Source: Kitagawia praeruptora (Eukaryota; Streptophyta; Magnoliopsida; Apiales; Apiaceae). Taken from it: 64,000 bases of DNA. Below are positions 24,744-37,639 of the stretch, piece by piece (position 1 is the stretch's first letter; every line of letters begins with the position of its first letter). A program made the position numbers and the translations under genes. Location: NCBI GenBank assembly GCA_037693485.1, contig CM075348.1, positions 7,440,001-7,504,000 on the forward strand, read 5' to 3'. The notes under the pieces were generated by a model that did not search any database, was not told the origin of the DNA, and was given only the letters and a program-made list of their open reading frames with translations.

Positions 24744-25695
24744 TGTTGTGGGAGGATTTTAGCACAACAAATTATGAGGCCTCGTGCTGGAATAGCGCCA
24801 ATAAACAAGGAATCGTCCAACCACCCAGAAAGGCTCGTGGTTGATGATCAATGGCTAGCCGCCCGGGAAGGCACACGACTAGGGTTACCGAAGAACACGG
24901 GATGTGGTTCCTCGGAAGGATCGGACTGAATCTACGGGATGAGAGCTCAAGGACCAAATGTTGGCCAGCCAAGAACCCTAATTTGACTGTGTCACACAAG
25001 AGTGCACGTGCTCTAGCTACTCAAGGAGTGTAAAGTGTCGAAGAAGATCCCGTAAACTGCCTACATACCACTATTTATAGTGGATCAAGCCCGAATGTAG
25101 TTCTTGAATGATATGATTGTTTGTTCATGATGAGTTATCCTCTCTCCAGTGGGATAATGACTGTTATTTCTGATCATAATCGAGTATGATGTATAAAATC
25201 AGGTTACCAAGCAGTTTAGGTAACCTAAAATGATTATCTCTTGTATTTATCATGACTTTGTATCATTTATCAAGTATATATGACATATATCCTCAAATAA
25301 CTGAATGTTTATCTGTTTGAGAGTGTTTTTAGATGATATAGACGTATTCCTAAAAAATAGGAGGCGTGCCTTATCTGTATTGGCAGCCTAATCAGGCTTC
25401 CGGCGGAAGCTGGGGGTACCGCCCGGTAGCCTGGCTCCGGTACCCCCTCCGGTAACCCCTATCACGGGAGCTACTCTGGAAGCTCTACTGGATGACTGGT
25501 AATAGTTATAGGTTATCCTCAAGGGGATGCCTTGAGACCCTTAGCCATGTGTTCCCGTGCTGCAGCGTACATGGTAACCCCTAGGGCTACCGTAGGCCTC
25601 CGGAAACCTGACAGATTACTCATTCTCTTCATGGATCTGGACCCTAATCCTCTAGTGGGCCTAAATCTAACCCATGCGAGATTTTGGTCACAACA
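24744..25695 (-). repeat. 3' LTR of retroelement 1
   Basis: 952 bp. On the minus strand this is the downstream LTR. It contains the palindromic TATA-like word CTATTTATAG (25071-25080) and many CCGGTA words in the U3 part. Short open frames inside it match those in the other LTR and are not genes. Confidence 0.96.
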
Positions 25696-25717
25696 ACTAA
25701 CCCCCGGTTCCCTGAAG
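25696..25717 (-). promoter_or_regulatory. Polypurine tract of retroelement 1
   Basis: Immediately inside the 3' LTR, the minus strand reads GGGAACCGGGGGTTAGT up to the LTR edge. Such a purine-rich stretch primes plus-strand DNA synthesis in LTR elements. It is partly interrupted by pyrimidines. Confidence 0.6.
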
Positions 25718-26129
25718 TACTGTGTGCAAGGGGAACCTTATTATCCACGGGGTACCGGTTGCTAAGAAAATTCATCTTTTTGCTATCTTACTAAATCAAC
25801 ACCACATGTCAATACTGAAAACTCTTAATCATAGAGTTGGGACTAATTCTGATGTTTATAATTAGCAGCTCTCGTATTTGTGCTACAGAAGTTCGAATCA
25901 GAATAAAAGCGGAAGCTTCGTATTTTTACTCGTTTAAGGATAGATTAATCATTTTAATTTCTTGGAAATAAAATGATAACTATCGAGGAGGAAAAAATAG
26001 GCTAGGACTCTACCGCTTTTACACAGATAAACTGAAAAAATCAGCCATTTTCCAAGCAAAGGACGTTTCCCACTCCACCTCGTTTTCTGTGCCACATTCA
26101 TTGACCAAGGGGATCACGCCTCTTATTCT

Positions 26130-26952
26130 CTATTCTCATATATCTATATTATTAACCTTTCACTTTTCTTTCTACCACTCATCATATTCTCTTCCGAGAA
26201 CGCAAAGGTTTTCGAGATTTTCCCGATGAGGCTTCCGGCGAAGGCTACAGTGGTTTTACACTCTTCCTTTCGACTTTATCCAGGTATACTTCTGAATTTC
26301 TTAACCTGCCTGTATGCAATTTTTTGGTGATTATGCGTATGACTGCTACACACACACTGAACTCCGGACACATCATTACATGTCCTTGAATCGACAGTGG
26401 GTTCCGTATTCTAGGAGATGTTGCATGTCAATTATTTCGATTCATTTGAACCTTTTCATGTTCATCCATTGATTCTTGTTGTATTTTTCAACGGTTGGCC
26501 CTTCTTTGGAATAGATCTGTCCGTCTAGATCTTGATTTCTGGTTGCATGTGTAAATTCCTGTCTTTTGCGTGCACATCGAAGGGGTTTGAGGCGATTTGT
26601 ACTCCGGTTCCCCCTTGGTTATTCTTTAGATGCTCATTACATGTTTGATATTTGCTTCTAATGAAATTTATTTACTTTGATCTGTCTTGTCAAGTAAATA
26701 TTTCAAATTCGTTGTTTTGGATAGCCTTTTAGGCATGCTCCCTTTATTTTTCTTGATTGGGTAACCTTAGCATAATCTCGTTGGGTTGATCTATTAGTGG
26801 CCACCCCCCGAGCCTTGGCTTACTTTTAATGCGAACTGGTAGCCCCTTCGTTCACAGGGTACTCCTAGGATAACTATTTGAGGCCTTTAATTTCTTCAAC
26901 TTAAACTTCCTAATTCCAAATCTTTCACCTAACCTGCATCCTGTGGTTGCAG
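26130..26952 (+). promoter_or_regulatory. Putative promoter, leader exon and leader intron of element 1 antisense gene
   Basis: A TATA-like stretch (CATATATCTATATTATT, near 26136-26152) is followed by a leader and a splice donor CAG|GTATAC at 26284. A pyrimidine-rich tract and TTGCAG end at 26952, so the acceptor abuts the ATG at 26953. The same arrangement precedes the ATG in retroelement 2, which supports a real leader intron. The exact transcription start is not visible. Bases 25718-26130 hold nothing else that I recognise. Confidence 0.5.
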
Positions 26953-29535
26953 ATGTCGTCTTCATCTGTATCTGGGGGTTCCTCATTGCAACCGGGAAAC
27001 GTGTCTCCCATCTCCGGGGAGCCCTCTGACACTTGGTCCACCCACATAAATGACTTGCTCATCTCTCAACCCATTTTACAGTCTAGACCGTCTGTTAGTT
27101 CAAGAACTCGCTCTCGGGTGGAAGTCATTGACCCTCTCGAGGCTGAGATCGTTAACCGGTACCCCAAACATTCTATGGAGGCTGGTTCGTCAATTCATGC
27201 TGAGGGGCATCCCGATAGAGTTGTTCTAAGCTCTAATACTGATGAGGAAGAGGGATCAACGGATACGTTCTCTGCCGATAAGGATTCGATAGGTGATAAG
27301 GAACAAATTGCAGTGGGGACGATAGTACAGGTGGAACGGAAGCTTCACGTTCCGGTAAGCTTCGTTCCCTCCTGCGAAGACATGGATTCCTCCATGAATG
27401 CAGATAGACTTGAAAGGTTACGGGAGCTATGCAATCCGGGATGCGATCTGGTGATTCCCAGTGGGGGTGAGAGGTGTCATAGATTTAACAACTTTGAGCC
27501 TGATCAATCCATACCAAACGCAGTGTTATCTGCATCGTTTTTCAAGTTAGGGTTTTCTCTGCCACTGCACCCATTTTCATTGATGTATTAAACTTCTACG
27601 ATATTGCTCCGATGCAGTTGTCTCCTAACTCTTTTAGGGTGGTGGCTTGCATGTATATTCTTTACGACCAAACCTTCTCTGTTCCCCTCACTGCTAGGGA
27701 GCTGGGATATTTCTATCAACTGAAAGATGTGGGAAGGAAGGTGGGTATTTTCTATCTTACTTCCTGGAACAATAGACAAGGTAAGTGTATAAAGGGAAAC
27801 AAACGGGGGATGTATGACTGGCTAGAAATGTTTTTATATTGCTACGATTGTGAGGAGGTAAGAAAGGAATGGAACCTGACTCCGGGTAAGCATTCGGTAT
27901 CCCCTCACACTACTGATAGCACCAGTCGAAACACCTTCTTCTTTTTGATTCAACCTCCATTTTTCTCGTTGTATTGTTTAGGAATCCCAGCACAAACATC
28001 TCTGCAGGGGATTGAAGAAGAAAGGGCTAGGGAAATCATGAAGTTGGCAGGCTCGTTGAGAGACGGGGAAAGTTTGTTGATCCCAGAGACTCTGATGAGA
28101 TTGGGGTTCTCGAGACATGTGGCTCCCCCATCTCCTGCTCACGAGATGGAGGTTGAGGATAAGTTGGAAAGAGAGACTAGGCCTCTAAGTACCAAGAAGC
28201 GTGGGAGGAAAGATGGGGCTTCCACTGGCTCCCCTTCCGGTACCCTGGGCTGCCGTTCCTTATGCCTCCTATTTATACACACATTGCCACCCAATACGCC
28301 ATATCTCTTTGTTCATAGATACTTACTGATATTAGCATTTCTATAGATTTTCTCATGTATATGCTTCGAAACTGTGTTGTACTTGTTGCATTTCTCTTAC
28401 TCATGTTATCATATGCATCCAGGGATCGGGCTCCGGTAACCCTACCGGTAACCTGATATTTCCTCATATAGTTATGTGTTACGGTTACTAACATCTCCAA
28501 TGTTCCATCATTTCAGGTATGTCAGGATCTGTGCCATCCTTTATCAAACCATCTGATAAATATGAAGATTTATTTCCTGAAGACGATTTGCTCATGATGG
28601 AAACCCCTATTGCCGCTACTCCGATTTCCAGGGTCCCAGCTCCTGCACCCATCAAGGTTGAGCTTTCAGCTACTGAAAAACGCAGATTATCTCAAGCTTC
28701 CGGGAGTTTCAAGACTACCCCAGAAACTCGATCCTCGAAGAGAGTTAGGATATCTCAGCAAGATGCGCCTGTAGGTGAAGTGGAGCAGTTCTATCAGATG
28801 TCTGGAGGTCAGATTCCCATGGAGACGATTGCTGGGTGGGTTAAACAGAAAACCTCTGATGCTGCGAGATCCATGCTGTTTTCAGCGGGCGAGAGCTTCT
28901 TTCATCAACTTAGGCTTTCCAATCAAATGGCCCTGGCTACCCATGGCGATATGAGGCTCCGAGAGGAAATCAAGCAATTGAAGTTAGATATGCAGGCTGC
29001 GGAAGGTGAGAAGAAGAAGCTGTCTGAGGCTTGTAAGAGGTTGAAGGGAGAGTTATCTGTGTTAGCCAAGGAAAAGGATAAGTTGGGCAAGTTGGTTGCC
29101 ACTCAGGAAGAAGAGAAGGAGGAAAGGATGGTAGTCCATGCCTCCGAGATTAAAGAACTGAAGTTACAGGTGGATTCCCTGCAAGCATCGGTCAGAAGGC
29201 TCAAAGAGGCCCTTCCAGAAAGGTATAACTTTGGTTTCGCTAAGGGGGCTACCGATTACATGAGGTCTACTTGGCAAGTGATGCCTGACCTGAATTGGGC
29301 GCTTCTAGGTGAGGATGCCGTAAAGCAGGTGGAGAACTTCAAAGCAGAGGCTTCCAAGGCGATACCCAAGTCACCGATAACTCTGAAGGATACCACCGAA
29401 AATGTCCAAGATACCAAGGTGGAAGCTCCCGCAGGTGCGGTCGAGGTTACTCCAGGTGATGCCATTAAAAAGGTTGACCCTGTCGAGGATTCCCCTAGTT
29501 CTGAGGCTACCAAAGACCTTTCCTCTCCTCAGTGA
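26953..29535 (+). pseudogene. Element 1 antisense gene: Transposase_28-like plus coiled-coil protein (one frameshift)
   Basis: A three-exon gene on the strand opposite gag-pol: 26953-27885, 27982-28239, 28517-29535, with GT-AG introns of 96 and 277 bp. The protein would be about 736 residues. It has an acidic, Ser-rich N-terminus; a middle domain with LPLHPF, APMQLSPNSFRVVACMYIL and FYQLKDVGRKVGIFYL, resembling the Transposase_28 ('putative gypsy type transposon') family; a basic stretch (TKKRGRKDG, SSKRVRIS) suggesting nuclear import; and a long coiled coil (REEIKQLKLDMQAAEGEKKK onward). A one-base deletion in the T run at 27574-27577 shifts frame and creates a stop at about 27589. Its molecular function is unknown. 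The family name does not establish transposase activity, and no DDE triad was seen. Confidence 0.7.
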
Positions 29536-30339
29536 CTTTCTCTCCAGCCATTTCAAACTTTATTCTCGTTTGTTTGTGAACTTTTGGTTTTAACTTAGGG
29601 GGTGGGCTCCTATAACGCTCCACAGATGTAAGGATTTAGCTCTTTAACTCTGTTCGTCGTATGGCCTCGGGCCTGGTACTTTTGCATAGAATTCGTAATG
29701 CATGTTTATCTTATTATCTGGTTTTTTATGTAGTAGGTATAATTGTCGCATCATTTCTGATTATGCCACGAGAACCAACTTAGACTTAATAATCCTTACT
29801 CATCGAACCCCCACAGTACTCATTCTCTAGGGTACCAATATGCTAAGTAAGAAAGGTACTACGATAACTTAAAACAGTGCATAACTAAACGCCACCATCG
29901 AATTCTATCCGGTAAAATGACTCTCCTCACTAATTCTAAAACAAGTTTGTACAAGTTCTCAGAGGATATATGTCATATATATGTTGATTAAATAGATATT
30001 AGATCATGAATCAAGATAAGAACGATAGAATGGTATCGCAGTGTAGAAGAGTACAAGAGTAAATATGGCAACACATACCTGGAAAGGTGGCCATAGAACT
30101 GATAGACTACTTGTACCTTTGTCTGCTTGGTTGTCACTGTGGGTGTGGGGGTACCGTCCGGTATCCCTATAGCATTTGGAAGCCCGAAGGCAGGAACCTG
30201 ACTCCGGGAGCCCCGTGGCCGGTAGCCCCTATCCGGTAGCCTGGGTACCGGAGGCTCAGCCTGGAAACCTTTGTTCCGGGAGTCCCAGCCATTTAATAAA
30301 TCATGTGTGGTGATGCCATGTAGGCCAATCCTGCAAAGA
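29536..30339. other. Spacer after the antisense gene of element 1
   Basis: No gene is seen. The stretch 30120-30300 is rich in CCGGTA / GGTACC / AGGCTTCCGG words that recur throughout this element. Confidence 0.5.
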
Positions 30340-31063
30340 TGTCTTGCAATAAAGGGATCCAAGTGGGTAGACCAGGGTACCACACAAGCCCAAATGATGA
30401 AGGGAACCATGTATGCCGAACATGGTTCCATACATGCCTTGATAACCAAGTAAGCCATGTGAACCACTCAAGGTTCCATACATGTCTGGTATTGAAGGGA
30501 TCCAAGTGTGCCAATCAGGGTACCACACAAGCCCAAATGATGAAGGGAACCATGTATGCCGAACAGGGTTCCATACATGCCCTGATAACCAAGTAAGCCA
30601 TGTGAACCACTCAAGGTTCTGTACATGTCTGGTAATGAAGGGATCCAAGTGTGCCAATCAGGTTACCACACAAGCCCAAATAATGAAGGGAACCATGTAT
30701 GCCGAACAGGGTTCCATACATGCCCTGATAACCAAGTAAGCCATGTGAACCACTCAAGGTTCTGTACATGTCTGGTAATGAAGGGATTCATGTGTGCCAA
30801 TCAGGTTACCACACAAGCCCAAATAATGAAGGGAACCATGTATGCCGAACAGGGTTCCATACATGCCCTGATAACCAAGTAAGCCATGTGAACCACTCAA
30901 GGTTCTGTACATGTCTGGTAATGAAGGGATTCATGTGTGCCAATCAGGTTACCACACAAGCCCAAGTAATGAAGGGAACCATGTATGCCGAACGGGGTTC
31001 CATACATGCCCTGATAACCAAGTAAGCCATGTGAACCATTCAAGGTTCCGTACATGTCTGGAA
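30340..31063. repeat. 143-bp tandem array in element 1
   Basis: Five units with starts near 30340, 30483, 30626, 30769 and 30912, and a partial sixth at 31055. Each unit contains AAGGGAACCATGTATGCCGA and ACCAAGTAAGCCATGTGAAC; the first is the most diverged. Since 143 is not a multiple of three, the open frames restart in every unit and are artefacts. The array lies between the 3' ends of the converging antisense gene and gag-pol. Confidence 0.95.
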
Positions 31064-31451
31064 ATGGCAAAAATTTGAAATTCTGATAATTTCAACCTGT
31101 TAAGCTGAGAGGTGTATCCACTACTACCCCCTAGTTCTGGATGGTAGCCTAGCTACCATGTAGAACTATGCTTGTAGGTCTTACATATCTTTCTGAACAT
31201 ATTTATAAGTGGTAAATGTAAAAGGAAACAATCAACTTCTACTTTTACTGAAAATCAAAGAGTACGAATACATCAAATTTCATCCAGACGGGGTGTGCAT
31301 CCACTACCCCCCGGGCATCTATTGCAAATCATGAAATCCTAAGAACTGAAAGGGAAATGGTGCAACCACAACTAGTAGGTTGCCTTTATTCATCCTAAGC
31401 CTGAAAGAGGCCTACGTTTGCTCTGAAAAGAGTCTTACTGATAGTACTTTT

Positions 31452-34400
31452 TTAGGTGCTCGGCATTCCAAGCACGGGAATAGTGTTCCCATCCATGTCT
31501 TCAAGGTGGTAAGTGCCTTCCCAAAAGATAGACTTTATTTTGTAAGGCCCTTCCCAGTTTGCTCCAAAGGCTCCGTGCCCGGGAACCCGCATATTGGGCA
31601 TCATTCTTCTCAATACTAGGTCGCCAACCTTGAGGGGTCGAGGGCGTACCTTGTTGTTATAGTATTTGCGGGTCCTCTGCTGGTAAGCCGCAAGTTTCAG
31701 CTGGGCGGTAGCCCGGTTCTCCTCTACCATGTCTAGGGCCAGCCTCTGATTTATTTCATTTGATTCTTGACTGAAATTGTCCCTCCGGTAGGAACCTGTC
31801 CCTACTTCCACTGGGACCATAGCTTCACAGCCATAGGTTAGAACAAAGGGAGACTCTCCGGTTGTGGACCTAGGAGTGGTGTTGTAAGACCACAAGACCA
31901 TTGGAAGCTCCTCTGGCCAATTTCCCTTTATATCTTCCAACTTGGCTTTCAGAGTGTGCTTGATGATTTTATTCACAGCTTCCGTCTGCCCATTGCTTTG
32001 GGGGTGGCAAACGGCTGAAAAATCTTTCTTTATTTCCAAGTCCTCACATAGACTTCTCATTTCTCTACTATCAAATTGCTTGCCATTGTCTGAGATCAGC
32101 TTGTACGGTACCCCGTATCTACATATAATGGCTCGCTTAACAAATTCCTTCAGCTTACCAGCCGTGATGGTAGCTAGGGGTTCCGCCTCTGCCCACTTGG
32201 TAAAGTAGTCAACGGCTACCACGGCATATTTCACACCACCTCTGCCTTTGGGAAGCTCCCCAATCAGGTCAATCCCCCATACTGCAAAGGGCCAGGGGCT
32301 TCCAATGGGTCTTAGTTCCACAGCTGGGTTGCTATTGAAGTTAGCAAACCTTTGGCATTGATCACAAGCTTTAGCAAAGTCATAAGCATCAGTTTTCATG
32401 GTAGGCCAGTAATAGCCCTGTCGGAGAATCTTGTGGGCCAGGGAGGTACCCCCCGAGTGGTTGCCACAAATGCCTTCATGAATTTCCCTTAGGATGTATT
32501 CACATTCATTTCCAGATATGCACTTAAGTAGAGGTTGATTAAATCCCCTCTTATATAGGATGCCATCATAGATCACATAACGGGCAGCCTTATATTTGAG
32601 TTTCCGAGCTTCATCTTTGTCTTCCGGAAGTGTCCCCTTGGTGATATATTCACGTATTGGGGTTGTCCATTGGCTTTCCATTGAAGAATCTATTTCCATA
32701 GTCTCCTCTCGATGGATACTTGGTTGGAGTTGCACTTCAAGGGGTATCACCCCTAACAGGACAGCTTCTTTTTGGGATCCCAACTTGGCAAGGGCATCAG
32801 CATTGGCATTTTCCACCCTTGGGATTTGATTTAGATTTAGCAATTTGAACCTACTGATAAGTTCTTGGGCATACCTCATGTAGAGTTCAGTGCGGGGGCC
32901 TCGACTCTGGAAGCTTCCTTTAATTTGCCACACAATCAGCATGGAGTCACTAAACACATTTAGGTATTCTACCTTCATTTCCAGAGCCAGTTTCAAGCCA
33001 GCAATCAGGGCCTCATACTCTGCATCATTGTTGGTAGCCCTGAAGCCAAAGTGTATGGCACTCTGAATTCGGTGCCCCTCTGGGCTTACCAACTCTATTC
33101 CTGCACCTCCCCCATTATTATTTACTGCACCATCAACATACAGGTTCCACCATAATTGGGGGCTTTCGGCATCCCCTTCGGTAACTGGGGATACCGGGGT
33201 ACAATCTTCTCCGGTAACCTCAAAATCAGGAGGAAACTCCAGTAAGAAATCGGCCAGTGCTTGGCCTTTGATAGCAGTTCGGGGTTTGTAATCTATTTCA
33301 AACTGTCCTAGTTCGACAGCCCATTTCATCATTCTACCGGAGGCTTCCGGCTTGTGCATCACTTGCCTTAGCGGGAAGGATGTTCTAACTTCAATTTTAT
33401 GGGCCTGAAAGTAAGGCCTTAGCTTCCTGGAAGCCAATATTAGAGCATATGCTAGCTTTTCCATGCTGGGATACCGGGTTTCCGCATCCAGCAGCCTTTT
33501 GCTCACATAGTATACCGGGTATTATACTTGTTCTTCCTCCCGGATCAACACAGCACTTATAGAGTATTCAGAAACAGCTAAATATAAAATGAGTACCTCA
33601 CCTTCCAAGGGTTTGGAGAGCAATGGTGGGCTTCCCAGTTGTTCTTTTAGTTTCTTGAAGGCTTCCTCACATTCCGGGGTCCATTCAAAGTTTTGACCCT
33701 TCTTGATAGCCTTGAAAAACTCCTTGCATTTGTCGGAAGACCGAGACACGAATCTATTTAGGGCTGCTACCCTTCCGGTAAGCCCTTGGACTTCTTTTAC
33801 ATTCCTTGGGGACCTCAGTTCCAGCAATGCTTTGATTTTGGCAGGGTTTGCCTCAATCCCTCTGTGGTTCACAATGAATCCAAGGAATTTTCCAGACTCC
33901 ACCCCAAAAACACACTTTTAGGGGTTCAGCTTCATCCGGTACTTCCTCAGGATATCAAACATCTCAGATAGGTGCAACACATGGTCGGCTGCCACCTTTG
34001 ATTTGACCAACATATCATCAATATAGACTTCCATAGTCTTACCAATCTGTTCCTTAAACATCATGTTTACCAGCCTCTGATAGGTAGCCCCGGCATTCAA
34101 TAGCCCAAACGGCATCCCCACATAACAGTACAGTCCCCTATCAGTTATGAAGCTGGTATGCTCCTGGTCCGGTTAAAACATCGGTATCTGGTTATATCCG
34201 GAGTAGGCATCCATGAAACTTAGCAAAGCATGGCCTGCCGTGGCATCCACCAGTTGATCAATTCTGGGTAGCGGGAAGCTATCCTTAGGGCATGCCTTAT
34301 TTAGATCAGTAAAGTCGACACATGTCCTCCATTTCCCATTAGGCTTCCGGACCAGTACTGGGTTTGCTAGCCATGTTGGATAGAAGGATTCTTTGATCAA

Positions 34401-37400
34401 ACCAGCCTTCAATAACCGGTCTACTTCTTCCTGGAGGGCGGTAGCCCTTTCACCACTGACAGGCCTTCTCTTCTGCCGGATACCCCTTCTCTCAGGGTCG
34501 ATGTTCAAGTGGTGGCACATGACTTTCGGGTCAATCCCCACCATGTCAGAATGACACCATGCAAACACATCAAGGTTGCTTTTAAGGAAAGCAGTCAACC
34601 TTTCTCTTGTATTTTCATCTAGCTGTTGCCCGATTTTCAAGATTTTACTAGGATCTTCAGCATCCACTAGTATGGGGATAGTATCCTCGGCAGCCCCTGC
34701 CTTTTCCAGGGTACCGGGCATCCTGGGATCAATGTCAATCTCAACCGGGAGTCCTCTCTCCGCTCCCTGGTTCTCATTCTCTAGCATTGCTCCGTCTAGA
34801 TCATCATCTGAGGCACTTTTTACTATGCCTTCCAGCGAAATGTTATGAATTTCATCATTTTTTTCGGCAGCTTCCAACAACAAGCTTTGTGGTGGTACTA
34901 CCCCCCGAAAATTAGGAACCTCTTCAGTAGGTTCATCTGGCAATTCCACTATCATGATGGCATTACACGATGCTCTTTCAAACTTCTGTGGCTCAAGCCC
35001 ATGGCTTCTCATTAAGGCTTCTCCATCAGCCTTTTCTTCAACTTGAATAGGTTTGTCTGCCTTCTCGGCAGCCTGCACAACTCTGTTATAGCATTCCCTT
35101 GACTCATGTTGACATCCTTTCACACACCCAATGCCATTTGGCGTAGGAAACTTCATTGAAAAGTGGTATATTGAGGTTACCACCCTCATATCTTTCAATA
35201 CTGGTCTACCGAGAATTGCATTGTGGGATATGTCTTCATCTACCACCATGAATTCTGCCATTTGGGTGGCCTTGCAGGGATCCACACCCAATGTCAAGGG
35301 TAATTTGACCTTGCCCATGATTTGGACTGGGTTACCAGTAAACCCATATAGCTCATTATTGGTAGACAGTAACTCTTTGTCCAAAAGTCCCAATTTCTGG
35401 AATGTGGTATATGCCAAGATATTTACTGAGCTTCCATTATCAACCAGCACTCTGTGCACATTCATTCCACCAATACTCACGGTTACCACCAAAGCATCAT
35501 TATGAGGGTGGTGAACCCACTTGGCATCCTCCTCGGTAAAGGAAATATCAGCGGTTTCCCCTTTAAACAGCTTAGGGGGCCTTTCTGCAAGGTGGAACAC
35601 ATTAGTTAGGGGTCTGTCCCTGGCTTCCCGGGCATACCTATCTCTGGCATTCCGACCGGCACCCCCCAAATAAGGGCCGCCAAAGATGGTATGGATGCTA
35701 TTAGCTCGGGTAGTCCTTTCTTGGTTTCCAGGAGCCTTGTCCTTGTTATCTCTACCTTCTTTATATTTCTTAGCCTCTTGGGCTACAAATTCAGTCAGGT
35801 ATCCACCTCTAATCAATTCTTCAATTTGATCTTTCAAATGCCTGCAATCAGCAGTCTCGTGTCCATTCACTTCGTGGAATGCACAGTACTTTCCTTGATC
35901 TTTCACTCCTGGGGGCCCTGCCCGGTAGGGCCTCCGGAATAGCCCATTCTTCTCATTCACTTCGAGAATATGACTGATTGGGACAGTCAAAGGAGTATAC
36001 TCTGAGTATTTCTGAAAATTCGCCTTTGGAGTGAGTCTGTCCTTGGCAGAAACTCTATCCTTAGTTGCATTAACAGCAATAGGGGCAGTCTTGTCATCAT
36101 ATCGGGGGGCTCCTAAGCCGGCAGTACCACTCCCGGAAGCCCTCTTGTTCGAATCCCTTTTAGGGCTGTAAGAACGATTTCTTTTGTTCCTGCTCCAACC
36201 TCGGGAACTGGAATCTTTGGACAATTTTGCCATGGATTCCTCAATCACTTTGTGGCGTTCTGCTTGTTGGTAAAATTCTTCCAGGGTTCCGGGCTCCTCA
36301 GTTTGCAATTCCTTCCAAAACTCGGTTCCAGGCCTTACCCCGGCTATCAGGAAGTTCTTCAGAGTTTCATCAGAGGCCTTCTTCACTTTTGGCACTTGCT
36401 CATTAAATCTTTTGAAATACTGTCTTAAAGACTCGTGAGTTTCTTGCTTGATATTAGCCAGAGTATTCACCGGTGGGGCATAGGCCACGGTAGCCCTGAA
36501 TTGAGAGATAAACTGATCTCCCATCCTCCTCCAGGATTTGATAGACCCTTCGGCTAGCCTTTTGAACCATTGGTGGGCATTTCCAGTCAGTGTAGATGCC
36601 AATAGCCTACACCTTGCTAAGTCCTCCACCTGGTAGACATCAATTTCCGTATTAAAACGGCTCAAGTATTCAACTGGATCTGAGTTTCCATTGAATTTCA
36701 AGTCAGTATTCATCTTAAAGAACCTTGGCAAGGCTGCCTTTTTCACTTTCACAGAAAAGGGGGAACCGGCGGTGATACCGGACTTAAACTTTTTCTCCTC
36801 CTTGATCTTTTCCAAGGCTTTTTTCCAGTCAGACATCCTGAACTGTCCATTTTCACCATCTGAAAGCGTATCACTTTCAGAATCATCATCTTCATTGGCT
36901 GTCTTGCTTCTTCTAGGGACTGAACTTTGATGGGAGCCGAAATCCTGATCGGTACCCCCACCGGTAGGGACTCCGGTAGAGCGGGATCTCCTGTTTCTAT
37001 GCCAAGAAGAGTGACTGCTTTGCCTATAATTCCTTCTGCCATCGGATCTGGATCTCCTGGAAATGCTTTTTGGGGGTACCGTTTGGGACCTCTCTCGGCG
37101 TTCTCGGGAACCCTGAGTTGTGGAACCCCCATTGCCATCTCTCCGATCTTTGCTTCCAGTGTGAATCAGTTTGTGACGAAGGTCTTTGTTAGTCAGTTTT
37201 TTGCCAACTCGGTCAAAAACGCTCAGACTTCTGGTGGGTGAACCTTCGGCACCCTGGGTTTCCGGGACATCAGATTGGTCACCCTCATATTCTTCTTCCA
37301 CAGGCTCTTCTGCGTCTTCTTCAGATGGGACATGATCAGTGTTGTCCTCAATATTGTCCTCAGACTCGAAGTTCAGCCTTGTCGGAGTCACATTCTTCTT

Positions 37401-37592
37401 TTTTGACTTCGACTTGCACTTCCTTTGCCATTTTTTCATTTTCTTGGAACCTTTTTCCAAGTTGTTGACTCTTTCATTCATCGTCTTCAGATAGTCCATG
37501 ATGTCCTTGTTACTAACATCATCACCACCTTTGTTTCGCCCATTACCATCCTGAGACGGTGTTTTATCACTTTCAGAATTGTCACTCGCCAT
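31452..37592 (-). pseudogene. gag-pol polyprotein of retroelement 1 (broken)
   Basis: One long frame from a likely ATG at 37592 (MASDNSE). The open frame extends further upstream into the primer site and LTR, so that ATG is preferred. In order: a charged N-terminal region; gag core (about 36750-36220, with RFFKMNTDLKFNG and GNAHQWFKRL); a CxFHxxxGHxTxxC knuckle-like motif (about 35838-35890); protease DNGSS (about 35440); RT with YIDD (about 34014-34028); RNase H; a second RNase H (YVDGAVNNNGGGAG, DNDAEYEAL-type); and integrase with a zinc-binding HHCC and catalytic Asp/Asp/Glu in WGIDLIG, SDNGKQF and NGQTEAVN. In-frame TAA codons lie at 34173-34175, 33918-33920 and 33522-33524. A one-base deletion near 31470-31475 shifts the last integrase residues. 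RT and integrase could not be made from this copy. Confidence 0.93.
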
Positions 37593-37619
37593 ATCTCCTC
37601 CAAATGACGATTTTTGAGG

Positions 37620-37637
37620 CCCCTCCTTCGGGCGCCA
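37620..37637 (-). promoter_or_regulatory. Primer-binding site of retroelement 1
   Basis: On the minus strand, two bases after the 5' LTR, the sequence reads TGGCGCCCGAAGGAGGGG. The TGGCGCC start is complementary to a tRNA 3' end ...GGCGCCA. I could not match the full 18 bases to a tRNA I know. Element 2 has the same sequence with two substitutions. Confidence 0.75.
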
Positions 37638-37639
37638 AT

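Noticed and set aside
24772..25765. Short open frames repeated at 37668-38655
   Set aside because: They lie in the two LTR copies, which duplicates the frames. No evidence of a protein.
30271..31025. Series of 85-codon open frames starting in each 143-bp unit
   Set aside because: The same frame restarts in each repeat because 143 is not a multiple of three. Purely repeat-derived.
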